From positions 1 through 64,000 of the forward strand of contig CH002760.1 in the NCBI GenBank assembly GCA_000149265.1: DNA of 64,000 nt, read 5' to 3'. This document shows, piece after piece, positions 1 through 10,900 of this stretch (the stretch's first letter is position 1; each line of letters starts with the position of its first letter). A program made the position numbers and the translations under genes. The notes below the pieces were generated by a model. It did no database searches, was not told where the DNA came from, and was given only the letters and a program-made list of their open reading frames with translations. The DNA comes from Ciona savignyi (lineage: Eukaryota; Chordata; Ascidiacea; Phlebobranchia; Cionidae).

Positions 1-270
1 ATTATCATATAGTAAATATAGCATTGATTAAGTATAATATTTATGTCTTTGAGCTACAGTATATGTATGGCTGTATAAGCTTAACATTTACACCTGCTAT
101 ACTTCAAATGCCACAGTGTTTATTATACACATTCTCCCTAATTCGATTATGTAATAAATAACTACAATTAAAAATTCAAAAATATTATGCAAAACCCATT
201 AGTCCACAACACATTGGAAACATACATCAGTTTCAATACTTTATCAATAAATTGATGTAATTTTCACCAG

Positions 271-402
271 GTGTTATCAGTGGATCTGGTGTTCAACAGT
301 GATACAACTTACACCACTATAATGAGTGCTGCTGATGCAAGTGTGTATCAAACCATGATAAGGTATGATGCGCCTCCCCCAGAAGAATTAATCAACACTT
401 AA
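271..402 (+). CDS. NAAA-like N-acylethanolamine acid amidase, paralogue 1, last exon only
   Basis: The terminal exon starts after a CAG acceptor at 268-270 and ends in TAA at 400-402. It encodes the C-terminal strand of an N-terminal-nucleophile amidase of the NAAA/acid ceramidase family, with the segment YTTIMSAAD followed by RYDAPPPEE. This aligns directly with the last exon of the complete gene just downstream (YTVLMSAVD, then RYDAH), so the two are tandem paralogues in the same orientation. The rest of the gene lies left of the window. The family hydrolyses fatty-acid ethanolamides or ceramide in lysosomes; which substrate this copy prefers cannot be read from 43 residues. Confidence 0.8.
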   Translation: MLSVDLVFNSDTTYTTIMSAADASVYQTMIRYDAPPPEELINT

Positions 403-1588
403 GTTTGCATATTGCAAGAATTTTTACAATATATAACTTTCAATTTTAAGTGTTTTTAATAATTTATTTTTATATTCCTTATGTATTATTGTTCTGTCAT
501 TCTTAGTTACATTACAGTAATATAAAATTTATATTATTTTCAATTTTCCCTTGCATCAAAATGTTTTAAGCTAATAGTCATCTGCATTGTTAAGTTGTTT
601 ATAAACTCTGCATATTCTTCAAGATTTCAAGTGTTACATGGTAAACAACAGGACTGAATGTAAAAATATTTTTTTGTAAAATTGATCTTGCATATGATTC
701 TGTGTTTTACTAATGAGCTTTAGCAGAAATAATGTATACAAAAAGGAATTTTCTTGTTTGTTCTCAGCCATATGAATTAAAACTCCTAATTAACATAAGC
801 CGCTACTGTTAAGTTGTTATAAGAGCCATTTAATAAATGATTTGGTGAAAACAACAGATTCGTTTGGCTTTTACACCATCACATCCACACATTGATAGAG
901 ATTATCGAATGTAACAATTGATTGGATTCTTTTTTTAAACTTGTTTGATATTAAGTAAGATCTTGCATAGAATAATAAATGAGTGAACTTATTATCATAA
1001 CATCTCCTGTAATTGGCAAAACATGCATACCGCAACCTGACAGTGGGTGCGAGATAATTACACAATTAGCTGCATGAACACTCACTAACGTTGTCAGAAG
1101 ATGACAATTATCCATGTGATGGAGTCTCCTGCATTTTCCAAAACAGTGGGATCAACATGAATACCCCATCCTTAAAAAGCTATTTTATTATTTTATCAAT
1201 ACAATCGATATTTGTTTAAACCACTGAAATGTTGGTCTACAAAAAGACACAATTTTGATTAAAATTTTACATAACCCTACAAAATTTACATCAAACATGT
1301 TTTAAACTCATAATCCTATGCCTTGTGAAGTTGTGTACACACGGTTGCCTATTTTTCAATTTTTCAAATGTAAGTAGTACAATGAATAACAGTAGAGAAT
1401 GTAAATATAAATGGTGTTTATATAAAGTGTTTCACTGCTGAGCTTTAGAAAACATTTTGTTCAACGATTAAAATGCATACTATCCCATAGACTTTGCATA
1501 TGCTATCAGGAAGGAAGTAATCTTTTAACCACTCCGTTGTAAAACATAAAATGTTGTATTGACATATTTGGCGTAAGTGAATTACGGA
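403..1588. other. Spacer between the two NAAA-like genes
   Basis: AT-rich sequence without a convincing exon. It must hold the 3' UTR of paralogue 1 and the promoter of paralogue 2. No repeat family recognised elsewhere in the window occurs here. Confidence 0.5.
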
Positions 1589-4500
1589 ATGCATTCCTTA
1601 ATAGTTCTTATTTTAAGTTTAAGTTTTGTAGCAAATGCTAGTAATGATATTAGAAGTTCACCAACCAACCCAGTGCTTATCACAAAAAGGCATGTGCTCA
1701 ATCTAGATCTACCTGCAAAAGAGAGGTAATGTAATTTGAGTTATTTCACACAAAAACCGAAATGTTTCTGTTTTGGCATTTTCTCTAAATGCAGGTTGTT
1801 TTATTAACAACATGCATATTACTCTTTGTTTTTCAGGTGGAATCACATTTTAAATGATCACAATACGGAATATACTTATAGAGCAATTCATGCCTTAATG
1901 AAGTGAGTACAAAATTATATATTATTCTGGCTCTACATTTGCATTTCGGTGAGAGTTACAATTAGCACAGTGAAAGGTTTTAGTGCTCTTAATTATATGC
2001 CTCATCATAGGCATTTTTTTAATTAGTTTTAATTTTAAGTTTAATATTCTGATAGCAGCTATTGAGATAAAACAAAAAAAATTGTTACCTATGTAATGAA
2101 TTTGCGGCTTGTGTTATTACTTTTTTGTGCCTTTCATTAAGTTTTGTTAAATAATTGTTAAAATAAGTCCTTAATGCATTCACAGCTGTGCCTGTTTCAA
2201 AAACCTTTGCTTTGACTTTCTCTGGCCTATCCATCAGCTTTAATATCTGCACCGATACTTTCCATCTAATCCGCCTACCGTATACCACAAGCTTTCATGC
2301 GGTTGACATATTTTATTTTTTAATGATTATTATCATAAACGCAAAAATCTGGAATGCCACATCATAATTAAATACATAACTTTGTAATACAGAATGTGAC
2401 TCCTTTAATAAATATTTTGTTATTTATAATGAAATTATTTTAATAGTTTGGTAGATCCTGTAAATTTTATTGTACAAAAGATGCAATTGACATAGCAACC
2501 ATTATGTGTGCATTTGTGAAGATTTTACAGTATTTTCATTTAGTTAAACTGATATTCACCAAATTAATATTCTTTTCACAGCACTTACCTACCATCCAAA
2601 GCAGTAATACCAATACTAAGAGATGCTGCAGTAACTCTTCTGGAATTTATGTCCCAACCTTACGCTGATGAATTGCGTGGTATAAGCGAGTACAGTGGAA
2701 TTCCACTTGGTGATGTTGTACTGGGAAATATTGTTTATGACATATCAGCCTTCAATAGAACAAACTTTAATTTCAATAATATTCTATCGGCTTTTGGTAG
2801 CTCTGGCTTGTTAGGTAGTCTCGGTATTGGTGGTAATTTAGTCAAAACCGGTTCTACAATTTTACGCAGTTTAACTTCTGGATCTGCATCAAGCTTACTC
2901 AGTGGCTTAAGCAATTTAAAGTGAGTTTTGCTTTATAGTCCGACCGGTTAGTCTGGTGATTCAATGCGACGTCTTTCAACTGAAAGGTTAAGGGTTTGAA
3001 ACCGGTCGCTAGCTAGTCGGTTGTGTCCTTGGGCAAGGCACCTAACGGACATTGCCTGAACCCAGCGGATTAATGGGTTTTACCAAATAGAAGGAACGCG
3101 AGAATCATACACAACACATGGCAATAGCCTGACATTGTGTGTGCAGCTGATCTGACGATTACCCGTGTGTTAACTCTATTGGTTTTCCATTAACCGCGAT
3201 CATGTGTTCTTTGTAGAGTTTGTACCAGTATTGTTGCAATGGACAAGAGCAACAAAATAATTCATGGTCGAAATATGGATTATGCCACCGTACATGACTA
3301 TCTAAAACCAGTAACTATTGAAGTAGACTTTCAAAGAAATGGCAAGGTGATTTATAAACCAATATGTGATGTAACCTTGTACCATATTTTCATGCACAGT
3401 CATGTGGCATTAAGGTATTAATAAATAATATGAGCTAAAAAAATCTTTGTAAATCTATTTAATGTTTCAACCAAAGGCAGATTATTACTTTAATAATATT
3501 TATGAAATATCATTACAGACAATATTCACTGGCACCACATTTATTGGATTTGTTGGTGTTACTACAGGGATAAGACCTGGTGCTTACACTGTTAGTGGTG
3601 ACCAACGGAACACTGGGAAAATAAGACAGAATCTTCAATCCTTTTTTGCTGGTGGAGAGATGGCTTTCTTTCAACTGAGAAATGTAATAATTGTTTAGTT
3701 TAACATTTGAATGGGTCAGACTGATAAGCTTGGTGGGTTAGTATGGCGCCTATCAGCCGAAAGGTTGAACTGGTAAATAGCTAGTCGGTTGTGTCCTTGG
3801 TCAAGGCAATTAACTGACAGTGACAAACCCAGCGGATTAATGGGTTTTACCAAATTAAAGGATCGTGTGTATCATACACAGCAAACTGCAATAGCTCCGG
3901 TAACCCTACAGTACACAAAGTGATCTGACAATTCCCCAAAAAATGCATGGAGATAAAATAAGTATCCTATTCTAAATTAAACCACTTTTAAAAAATTCCC
4001 CATTACTTACATTAGTCCACTCACTGATACTTTACGTTGAAATACAGGAAATGCATGTCTTAGCACACTTATAACTGTGGATTGGTGAACTGCATGTCTT
4101 AAGCACACTTATAACTGTGGACATAAATTGGCAGATTTGATTTTAAATTCATAAAATGTCGTACCAGGTGCTCGAAGAAGAGAACAGCTATCATTCAGCG
4201 CTTGATAAGTTGGTTGCAATTCGCACTGTCTCTCCAGTTTATTACATAATTGGAGGGATTCAACCAGGGGAAGGTTCTATTGTGGTACGAAGTCAGTCAG
4301 AGGCCATTGCAGTAGTAACTATTCCTCAGAATGGGTAATTAATGATTAGGTGGAACTAGAAATGAATAAATTTGAATATTTAGTTTTATTCATGCTCCTA
4401 AAATTAGAATATGGTATCTAATTGTATGCAAATTTTCATCGCTAACCAGTTTCAATTATTTCCTATCATGCTGTTTAAAACTTTACCTCCAACTAAATTG

Positions 4501-5282
4501 TAAAACTGTGTAGAATAGACTCGTAAACACATCTTTTAGAATGTACATATTTTCTAATAAGTACATAAATAATGATTATTGGTCCCCATTCAACATTTTA
4601 TATTCTAGTATAAAATACTAAGTTTAGGTTTACATATATGCCTAATATTGGTATTTCTCTAGTATTTTGTGTGATTGTTTGTCATCTTTATGTCCTTTGC
4701 CTTGGGATAAGAACACCGCTCATTATCAAACAGCTACATTATTCAATCCGTTACTGTGACCGCTGATAGTTGTGTTCTTTTGGCTTAATACTCAATGATG
4801 AGTAACTTATTTATCTTACAGATGGTATGTGGTTGAAACCAACTATGATCCATGGCAAACGCCACCGGCAGTTGATGATCGTCGTGACGCTGCCATTCAA
4901 CACCTAAACACCATCGGCAAGAATCACATAAACCCAAAACGTCTGTTTGATGTAAGTTTTTTTTTACATATTTGCCAGTTTCAGATAACATGGAAAACAA
5001 TATTGTCATATGCCTGGTTCTGTTGTGTTTCATGATGAATACCAAATATTATGATTTCCATGGTAACCATTAGCTACATTGCAGTCATTACAATTCTACA
5101 TTTTTCTAGAATACAAACAGGATTCACATTTTTTTAATTGTGGCATAATTTTTTTGTTTTTGTTTTAGGTACTAAGTGCTCCACCTGTACTAAACAATGA
5201 CACAATATATACTGTCCTCATGAGTGCTGTTGATTCAAAATATTCCACCATTGTAAGATATGATGCTCACAAGATGCTTTAA
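1589..5282 (+). CDS. NAAA: NAAA-like N-acylethanolamine acid amidase, paralogue 2 (complete, 8 exons)
   Basis: Exons 1589-1725, 1837-1902, 2582-2920, 3217-3346, 3519-3683, 4168-4334, 4822-4951 and 5169-5282 join in phase to 415 codons. Residues 1-18 are a hydrophobic signal peptide, as expected for a lysosomal enzyme. Exon 4 opens with the autocleavage site: Cys at 3221-3223 in VCTSIVAMD, followed by HGRNMDY, which supplies the catalytic Arg and Asp. Later landmarks are FTGTTFIGFVG, YYIIGG, VETNYD (oxyanion Asn) and DDRR. In this family the precursor cleaves itself before Cys to free the nucleophile, then hydrolyses N-acylethanolamines; ASAH1-like ceramidase activity is the alternative. The protein is longer than human NAAA (359 aa) because exon 3 carries a Ser/Gly/Leu-rich stretch of about 55 residues just before the Cys. 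Introns 3 and 5 each contain a SINE. Confidence 0.88.
2939..3203 (+). mobile_element. tRNA-derived SINE, intron 3 of NAAA-like gene
   Basis: It has the tRNA-like head (ACCGGTTAGTCTGG, then the box-B-like GGGTTTGAAACCGG), the body motifs TAGCTAGTCGGTTGTGTCC and CAGCGGATTAATGGGTTTTA, and the 3' motif ATCTGACGATTACCCGTG. It lacks an intact TATCC tail and ends about 13 bp before the exon with the catalytic Cys. Confidence 0.85.
3716..3937 (+). mobile_element. tRNA-derived SINE, degraded, intron 5 of NAAA-like gene
   Basis: The same family body is present (TAGCTAGTCGGTTGTGTCC, CAGCGGATTAATGGGTTTTA, GATCTGACAATTCCC). The box-B region is shortened and the tail is missing. Confidence 0.8.
4052..4120 (+). 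repeat. Short direct duplication in a NAAA-like intron
   Basis: The 29-30 bp segment beginning TGCATGTCTTAGCACACTT occurs at 4052-4080 and again at 4091-4120 with one added A, giving a period of 39 bp. It is a local tandem duplication with no visible function. Confidence 0.8.
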
Positions 5283-5569
5283 TACATACCAATTTTATCC
5301 ATTTTAAACATGACAGGTTTCCTATAGTTAAATGGGAAGTTATCCTTTATGTAAAATGCAGTGTTTATATTGTGCAATCGGTTTTATGTACTAGTGAGAA
5401 GCGTATAAAAACTGGATTTGGCTTGTAGATTACCTATAATATATTGTTTGTGTTATTATGTCAACTATTGTTTTGAACTTCAGCCAAATTGTTATTCGCA
5501 GAATAAAACTCTTGGTGAACAGAAGTCGCTTATATTAAGTTGTAATGAGGGGTGTAGGGTCTCTTCAGA

Positions 5570-5700
5570 ATAGGTTGTATTTGTGTCTATTGGTTGACAC
5601 TAAATTTGCTTCAAAGACGATTAGCTAACAGTATTCAGCTAAGATGACTCTTGCAATCCGGCAACGTCACAGAAAGTTCTTTTATTCTTGATTAATTGAC
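5570..5700. repeat. Dispersed repeat, copy 1 (unknown family)
   Basis: This stretch resembles 33140-33250: both contain TTGTGT(C/T)TATTG, an AGCTAA..CAGTATT block, CAACGTCAC and TTTTATTCTTGATTA in the same order. It lies just 3' of the NAAA-like gene. It could be a solo LTR fragment or another short element; no TIR or target duplication was found. Confidence 0.45.
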
Positions 5701-5924
5701 ACTTTTCATTACACATGTTAATTAACAGGAGCTGCGCCTCCAAAGGAGGCTTAGACTTCGGTATCAGGTTTCTTGCTAAACATATAAATTAGGTGTGCCA
5801 ACCAAGTGTGAACCACCACTGTTTGTAAACTTTACTACTGTAAACTTTAAGTCAAGCAGTGCAAATTATACACCTCTTACAAAAATGGTTGAAATGATCA
5901 TCATGTATTTGTGATTACTTTGAT

Positions 5925-6205
5925 GAATTAGTGCGTCGCCTTTCAACCGAAAGGTTATAGGTTTGAAACTGGTCGCTAGCTACTTGGTTATGTCCTTGTT
6001 TAAAGTGCTTAAGGTACATTGCCTGAACCTAGCAGATTAAAGGGTCTTACTAAATTAAAGAAACGTCACAATCATATACAATTCACTACAATAGCTCCTG
6101 TCACCCGATGGTGGATGCGAGGTAATCTGACGCTTATCCATGTTTTAATCGCCTTAGTTTATAAATGCATGGCGATAAACATAAATATCCCTACCTACCA
6201 ACCAG
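5925..6205 (+). mobile_element. tRNA-derived SINE
   Basis: Recognised by GTGCGTCGCCTTTCAACCG, the box-B-like GGTTTGAAACTGG, CGCTAGCTA and the 3' region ending in ATAAACATAAATATCC. It is diverged in the middle and ends in short CCTAC repeats instead of TATCC. A reading frame across 6019-6243 is an accident of this element. Confidence 0.82.
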
Positions 6206-6847
6206 GGATAAACATTAATATCCCTATTACTATGATATTGTAATTTTCTTACAGAAATCAACATTTTTACGGTATTCTTTATTGTAGCAATTCAACAAAA
6301 AACTGCCACATAGGATAATTAACTACATTTCAGTAGATGTGGAAATACAAAATTAGAATAAATACACTGTTAATCTAGGATTATAAGGAAATCCATGCTG
6401 GTACGATTTATCATTGTTATCGTCAAAGGAATTTTTGCCCACGGATCGGCTAAATCCATATCAGTATGCAATACAACTTATACATCACCACAGTTTGTGT
6501 TACAATTCTTTTACAGGCCAACGAATGAGCTAAACCGATAGTGATTTTATGCTTTGCTAAAGAATACGCTCCTCGGTACTTTCCATCCTTAACCATTAAC
6601 ATCTCTTAATTAACAACCACACCCACACGACTTGTTAAATATCCCACTGCAATATCTTCTGCAATGCACTCTGCACACAGTGATTGACTCTTTAAGATCA
6701 ATTATCATACTGATCTTTCATACTCATTGAGACAAGGCTACACAATGCAATTTATCACAATTTAAAACGAATGTTATATTCATATTGTATAGACAGAGCA
6801 TTGGCTTATCTTTGTAATTTATTCACGTACCGATAAACTGACAAATA
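6206..6847. other. Spacer without recognisable gene
   Basis: AT-rich sequence between a SINE and the 3' end of the TMUB-like gene on the other strand. I see no exon, RNA gene or repeat in it. Confidence 0.5.
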
Positions 6848-9800
6848 TTATAGAAATTGATTAACAATTAGAACAATGAAAAAGCAAGCAAGACCAGCAA
6901 CACCAAAGAGCGCAGGGAGAGTAAATAAACTTGTGTGATATACACACAGATAAAGAAGCAATGTCAGCATACTTCCTAAAAAGCAAAATAATATATATTT
7001 TAATCATTTTTAAACAACTCAACATTGTCTGTGGACACATCTACAAACAACACCTACCTAACATGGGAAGGAAGAAATGTCCAATATTCAATTCTTCCAC
7101 TGTTTGTTGGATTTGAGACGTGGCATCTCGTGGAGCGCGCGGATCACTTTCCGTTGACGATAAGAAACAATGAACAACAGGAAAGTCTTCCGGAGATGTC
7201 TAGATTGGATTCACAAATAGTTGACAACGTATTGAACAAGCCATGTTTAACTCCATGTATGTTTCGTTGGGCGTTTTTAATACTGGTATTAAAAAAAAAA
7301 TTTAATGTCTAGTAACTACGCAAAAGTGTAGTTAACACAAAACTTCATCCAAAAACCTGAATTTTACATTTGCCAGGACTAATTAACGTCAAAATTTGAG
7401 ACATCGGGCAAATGTTAAATATTCAAAAAGCTTTGTGGGACACTTATTAAAACTTTTATGGCACACAGGTTTAAGAAACACCTCACTAAACTATTTTATT
7501 ATGTCCATTTACATCACTGTTTTACTGCTGATGCAAAATATTGCCCACTTAACATAATCTTAAAAATCAATATAAACCGACAGTCGAATGCTCAGACGAA
7601 TGCATTCAAAGAAAAATAGTATACACAGCAGTGATGTGTAATTTACCTCAGTATGTTTAAAGGGTTAATTAAATCTTAATTTAGTACAAACACTACTTTT
7701 ATATTTCAGAAATTGGGGGAAATGGACATATTTTATATTTATTAAACTTTTAACAAATTTAAAAAAAAATTTAAACAAGTACATTTCTATAAGGCAAAAT
7801 TTCCAAATTTAATTTAAAACTAAAAATTGTAACACCCTTTTAAACTTTTGCATTTATGGAAATTAATCCACTTGGCTTACCAGGTTGGGCCCAATTCTGC
7901 ACTGCAACAGGGTTTGGTGTTCGTCTCTTAATACCTGACCTTGGAATATCATTCGATATCGATGAGCAGTAGCAACCGGAAAGTGCTGCCTGCATACAAA
8001 GTATACATTTTCTTATTTTACAAAAAATTGAACAAAGAATTTTTAAATTAGTGGAGTGTCAAACACGTGTTAACCAACACTATTTGGTAAACACATTTTT
8101 ACTGTACAATAACAAACTTTGGTACAGTTTAAATAAAATTAAAACAATTTAAGTTATGTTTTATATAACATATTACACATTTAATTGGTCTATTTTTTAA
8201 GATTTTAAAGGTCTATATCATAATTGGACAGCTTCTTTCAAAATCAACGCCGTCTGTTTTTTTTACCCAGTTTTTGTTCTAGAGACTGTGGAAACGTCCC
8301 TGGGACTACTTATTAACATTCAGCTTTGTTAACATTGTTACCATGCCAGTAAGAATTTCTTAAAGTTACAATTTCATTGTACTACTTGTTCTGGTCTAAA
8401 TGCTTGTCAAAAGCAATACCGATCACACATTTAAATTTGTGAGAATATCAAGAAATTTCTTTAGGCCATTCACCAAGAAATTGGTAAAATATGTCTAGCA
8501 TTTGTGTTTAAGCAAGGAAAAAATGTACATACATTTCCTTGTATCTAAAAGGCCCCGATAAAAAAGACATGCCTATACCAGTACTATCTACATAGTACAA
8601 CTACTAATATCTGTCTTTACACGCTTTCCAAAACCTTTTTAAACCTCTAAGTGTGGTATACCATATTACACTGTTGAAAAAAACTTAACAATGCGCTTAA
8701 AACAACTGTCCTAAAGCAACACCTAAAAATAAAATATGTATTGCCATTGTAACATTTTTCATGGTTGGGGTGACACTAAAGTGCTTTTTAGTCACATTTA
8801 AAGAAATAACAATCAGCTACAAAAAACCTTCGAAATTCTCCAACTGTGTCCGATGTTCTTGCTTGAACAACTCTTACTGTTTCATCAAGAAATTTTAATC
8901 GAATAGAAAATTGTTCTGGAACATTAGAGTTGTTGATATCTCTTGTCTGTGATGAGCCTGGTAAACACAAGGGTTTTACTTCATATTATACTTTGTGAAT
9001 AGATCTAAATAAAATATATCAACAAAATTCTGTAGCAGTAATGATTTTAACAAATATCATTTAAAAATCGTAACAGATCTAAAATGTTACCAGCATGTCG
9101 TCTTTGCCTTAAATTTTCTTCATTTGTTTCTTCCACGTTTCTGGATGACGAAGCCACTTGGTTCTCAGAAATATCATTTCGAGAATTTAATTCCTCATTT
9201 TGTATTGTTGGCTCATCTGTATTACTTGATTGATGTAAAGTATCATTCGTAACGCCTCCATTTAATTCCACATTGTTGATTGTTGTTGGATTCAGTGAAA
9301 TCAACTGATGTGCTGCAGCTGGAGAACTATAAAAAGGAACCAATAATGTATTTCAGCACTACGAAGTTGATCATATAAGGTTTTTTTTGTAAAGAATACT
9401 CTATACAATCCCCATTAATAATAAAAATTAATAATCACTATCTCACACTCACACCATTGAGGGGAACCAGTACATGTTATTTTATTAGCCTTTATTTTGC
9501 ACTTTTTAGTAAACAACTTTCTAAGAATATTCCCACTGCAGTTCACTAGGTAAATAGTTAAGTAATTAACTTAATCACTAACGCTTATTTTGTGTTTGTT
9601 CTGCTGCAGCATTAACCACAATAGGCATGCAACTGAACCCCATATTAATTAATTATTTTCCACAGAATCGGGGAAAGTAGATTTTGACATTAGAGTTAAT
9701 TTTAGGAGGATAGGATAAGATATTCATGTTTATCCCTGTGAATAGAAAAACCAAGGGGGTTAAAACACAGGCAATCGTCAGATCACTTCACGACCATCGT

Positions 9801-10421
9801 CGGTTACCGGAGCTATTGCCGGAGTTTTAAACATGGGGTTGGAAAAGGGTTAGTTCTGGATTCGGGGGTTGAGATTAGTGTTTAGGGCAGGGTTTAAATT
9901 AGATTCCGTAATTTTATTGAGCTGTTTCCTTCCTTCCCTCTTTCCCTCCTTTTAATTTTCCCCACATAATCTTTTTCAAACTAAATTTGCCATCTCTTTG
10001 TTTTCAGTGTGATATTTAATTTTAGACATAGGATATTCATGTTTATCCCCGTGCATGGGAAAGCCAAGGTTAACACACGGGCAATTGTCAGATCACCTTG
10101 TGCCCACCGTCGCCCGTCGGGTTACCCATTAATCCGCTGGGCTCAGGCAATGTCCGTAAAGTGCCGAGGGGTTCAGTTGTAGGCATTTTAGAGTAGTTAG
10201 ATAAATTATTTGTTATAAAATAATGTTTTTGCTTAAAAAATTATTAAATCACAAATAGAAGAAGCGGATTACTTGGTATTTGGGGAGAACTGGTCATAAT
10301 GACGCTCAGACACCCTAGTTGATATCCATGCTAAAACTATTGTTGTAAACCCGATAAGCAATCCAAATGCAATTGTAACTTCGTCACCGATTCCGTCTAT
10401 TAGATAAGGCGTTGAACTCAT
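6848..10421 (-). CDS. TMUB1/2-like transmembrane and ubiquitin-like domain protein (one internal exon not found)
   Basis: Minus-strand exons: 10273-10421, 9091-9326, 8828-8957, then 7881-7989 and 6848-6975. The start gives LIDGIGDEVTIAFG with a membrane helix and AWISTR, matching the TMUB1 N-terminus (LIEGVGDEVTV..AWVSTH). Exon 2 is a polar linker rich in Asn/Ser/Glu. Exon 3 opens the ubiquitin-like fold (IRLKFLDETVRVVQ, then DTVGEFRR; TMUB1 has LRLKFLNDSEQVAR..DTIGSLKR). The last exon gives the C-terminal membrane hairpin (LFTLPALFGVAGLACFF, then VNQFL and TAA). Exons 1-3 join in phase and so do the last two. The join 8828 to 7989 does not, and the expected second half of the ubiquitin-like domain is absent there. 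TMUB proteins sit in the ER membrane and act in ERAD and membrane trafficking. Two SINE fragments lie in intron 1. Confidence 0.78.
9707..9822 (-). mobile_element. SINE 3' fragment in TMUB-like intron 1
   Basis: On the minus strand this is the tail end of the SINE: GGATAGGATAAGATATTCAT reads as the TATCC tail, followed by the GATCACTTC..GGTTACCGGAGCTATT body. It is truncated before the tRNA-like head. Confidence 0.8.
9823..9915 (-). repeat. Fragment of a TIR-type element (CCTAAACACTAA family)
   Basis: The reverse strand carries the family core seen at 39270, 48615, 49110, 49540 and 54860: CCTAAACACTAATCTCAACC, CAGAACTAACCC and CCCCATGTTTAAAA. Termini are not preserved. Confidence 0.6.
10026..10172 (-). 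mobile_element. SINE with internal deletion, TMUB-like intron 1
   Basis: Begins on the plus strand with AGGATATTCATGTTTATCCC and jumps from GTCGGGTTACC directly to CATTAATCCGCTGGG, so roughly 60 bp of body is missing. It ends near GTGCCGAGGGG without the tRNA-like head. Confidence 0.8.
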
Positions 10422-10738
10422 AATACAGACTACTATAGCACAAATTATATAAAAAAAATTACAACACTATGACGAACTTCTTATTAAAGGGAATACCCTT
10501 AAATAAATTCATAGATATAGTATGAGATATATTTATCTACGGCATAAAATATGCAACAGTGTACGGTCGTGTCTTCGTGTGCCCGAACGGTTAACGCGAC
10601 CGATACATATATCGACTTACATACAAAAAACGGTCTTAGCAACGAACCCATTATGGGTTCGAAACAAAACCCGGTAAAAAATATGCGATAGTAAACATAG
10701 AATATGCAATAGTATAGGCCTACAGGATGTATAAAAAC

Positions 10739-10900
10739 ATCCATTGCTTGGTTGGTTAGTGCTCCGTCTTTCCGACGAAAGGTTGTATAATCGAAAATGG
10801 TCAACAGCTAGTCAGGGGTGTCCTTGGCCAAGGCTAATAACGGATATCGCCCAAACACATAGGATTAATAGGTACTGTACTACTAAAAATTAAAGGAACT
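10739..10900 (+). mobile_element. SINE, diverged, upstream of TMUB-like gene
   Basis: The head is recognisable (TTGGTTGGTTAGTGCTCCGTC, ACGAAAGGTTG) together with AGCTAGTCAGGGGTGTCCTTGG and ATAGGATTAATAGG. It is older than other copies and has lost its tail. Confidence 0.65.

Noticed and set aside
6019..6243. Open frame beginning MPEPSRLKGL, and similar frames at 26978-27184, 32763-33023 and 55739-55963
   Set aside because: All four are readings through the same SINE body and are not genes.
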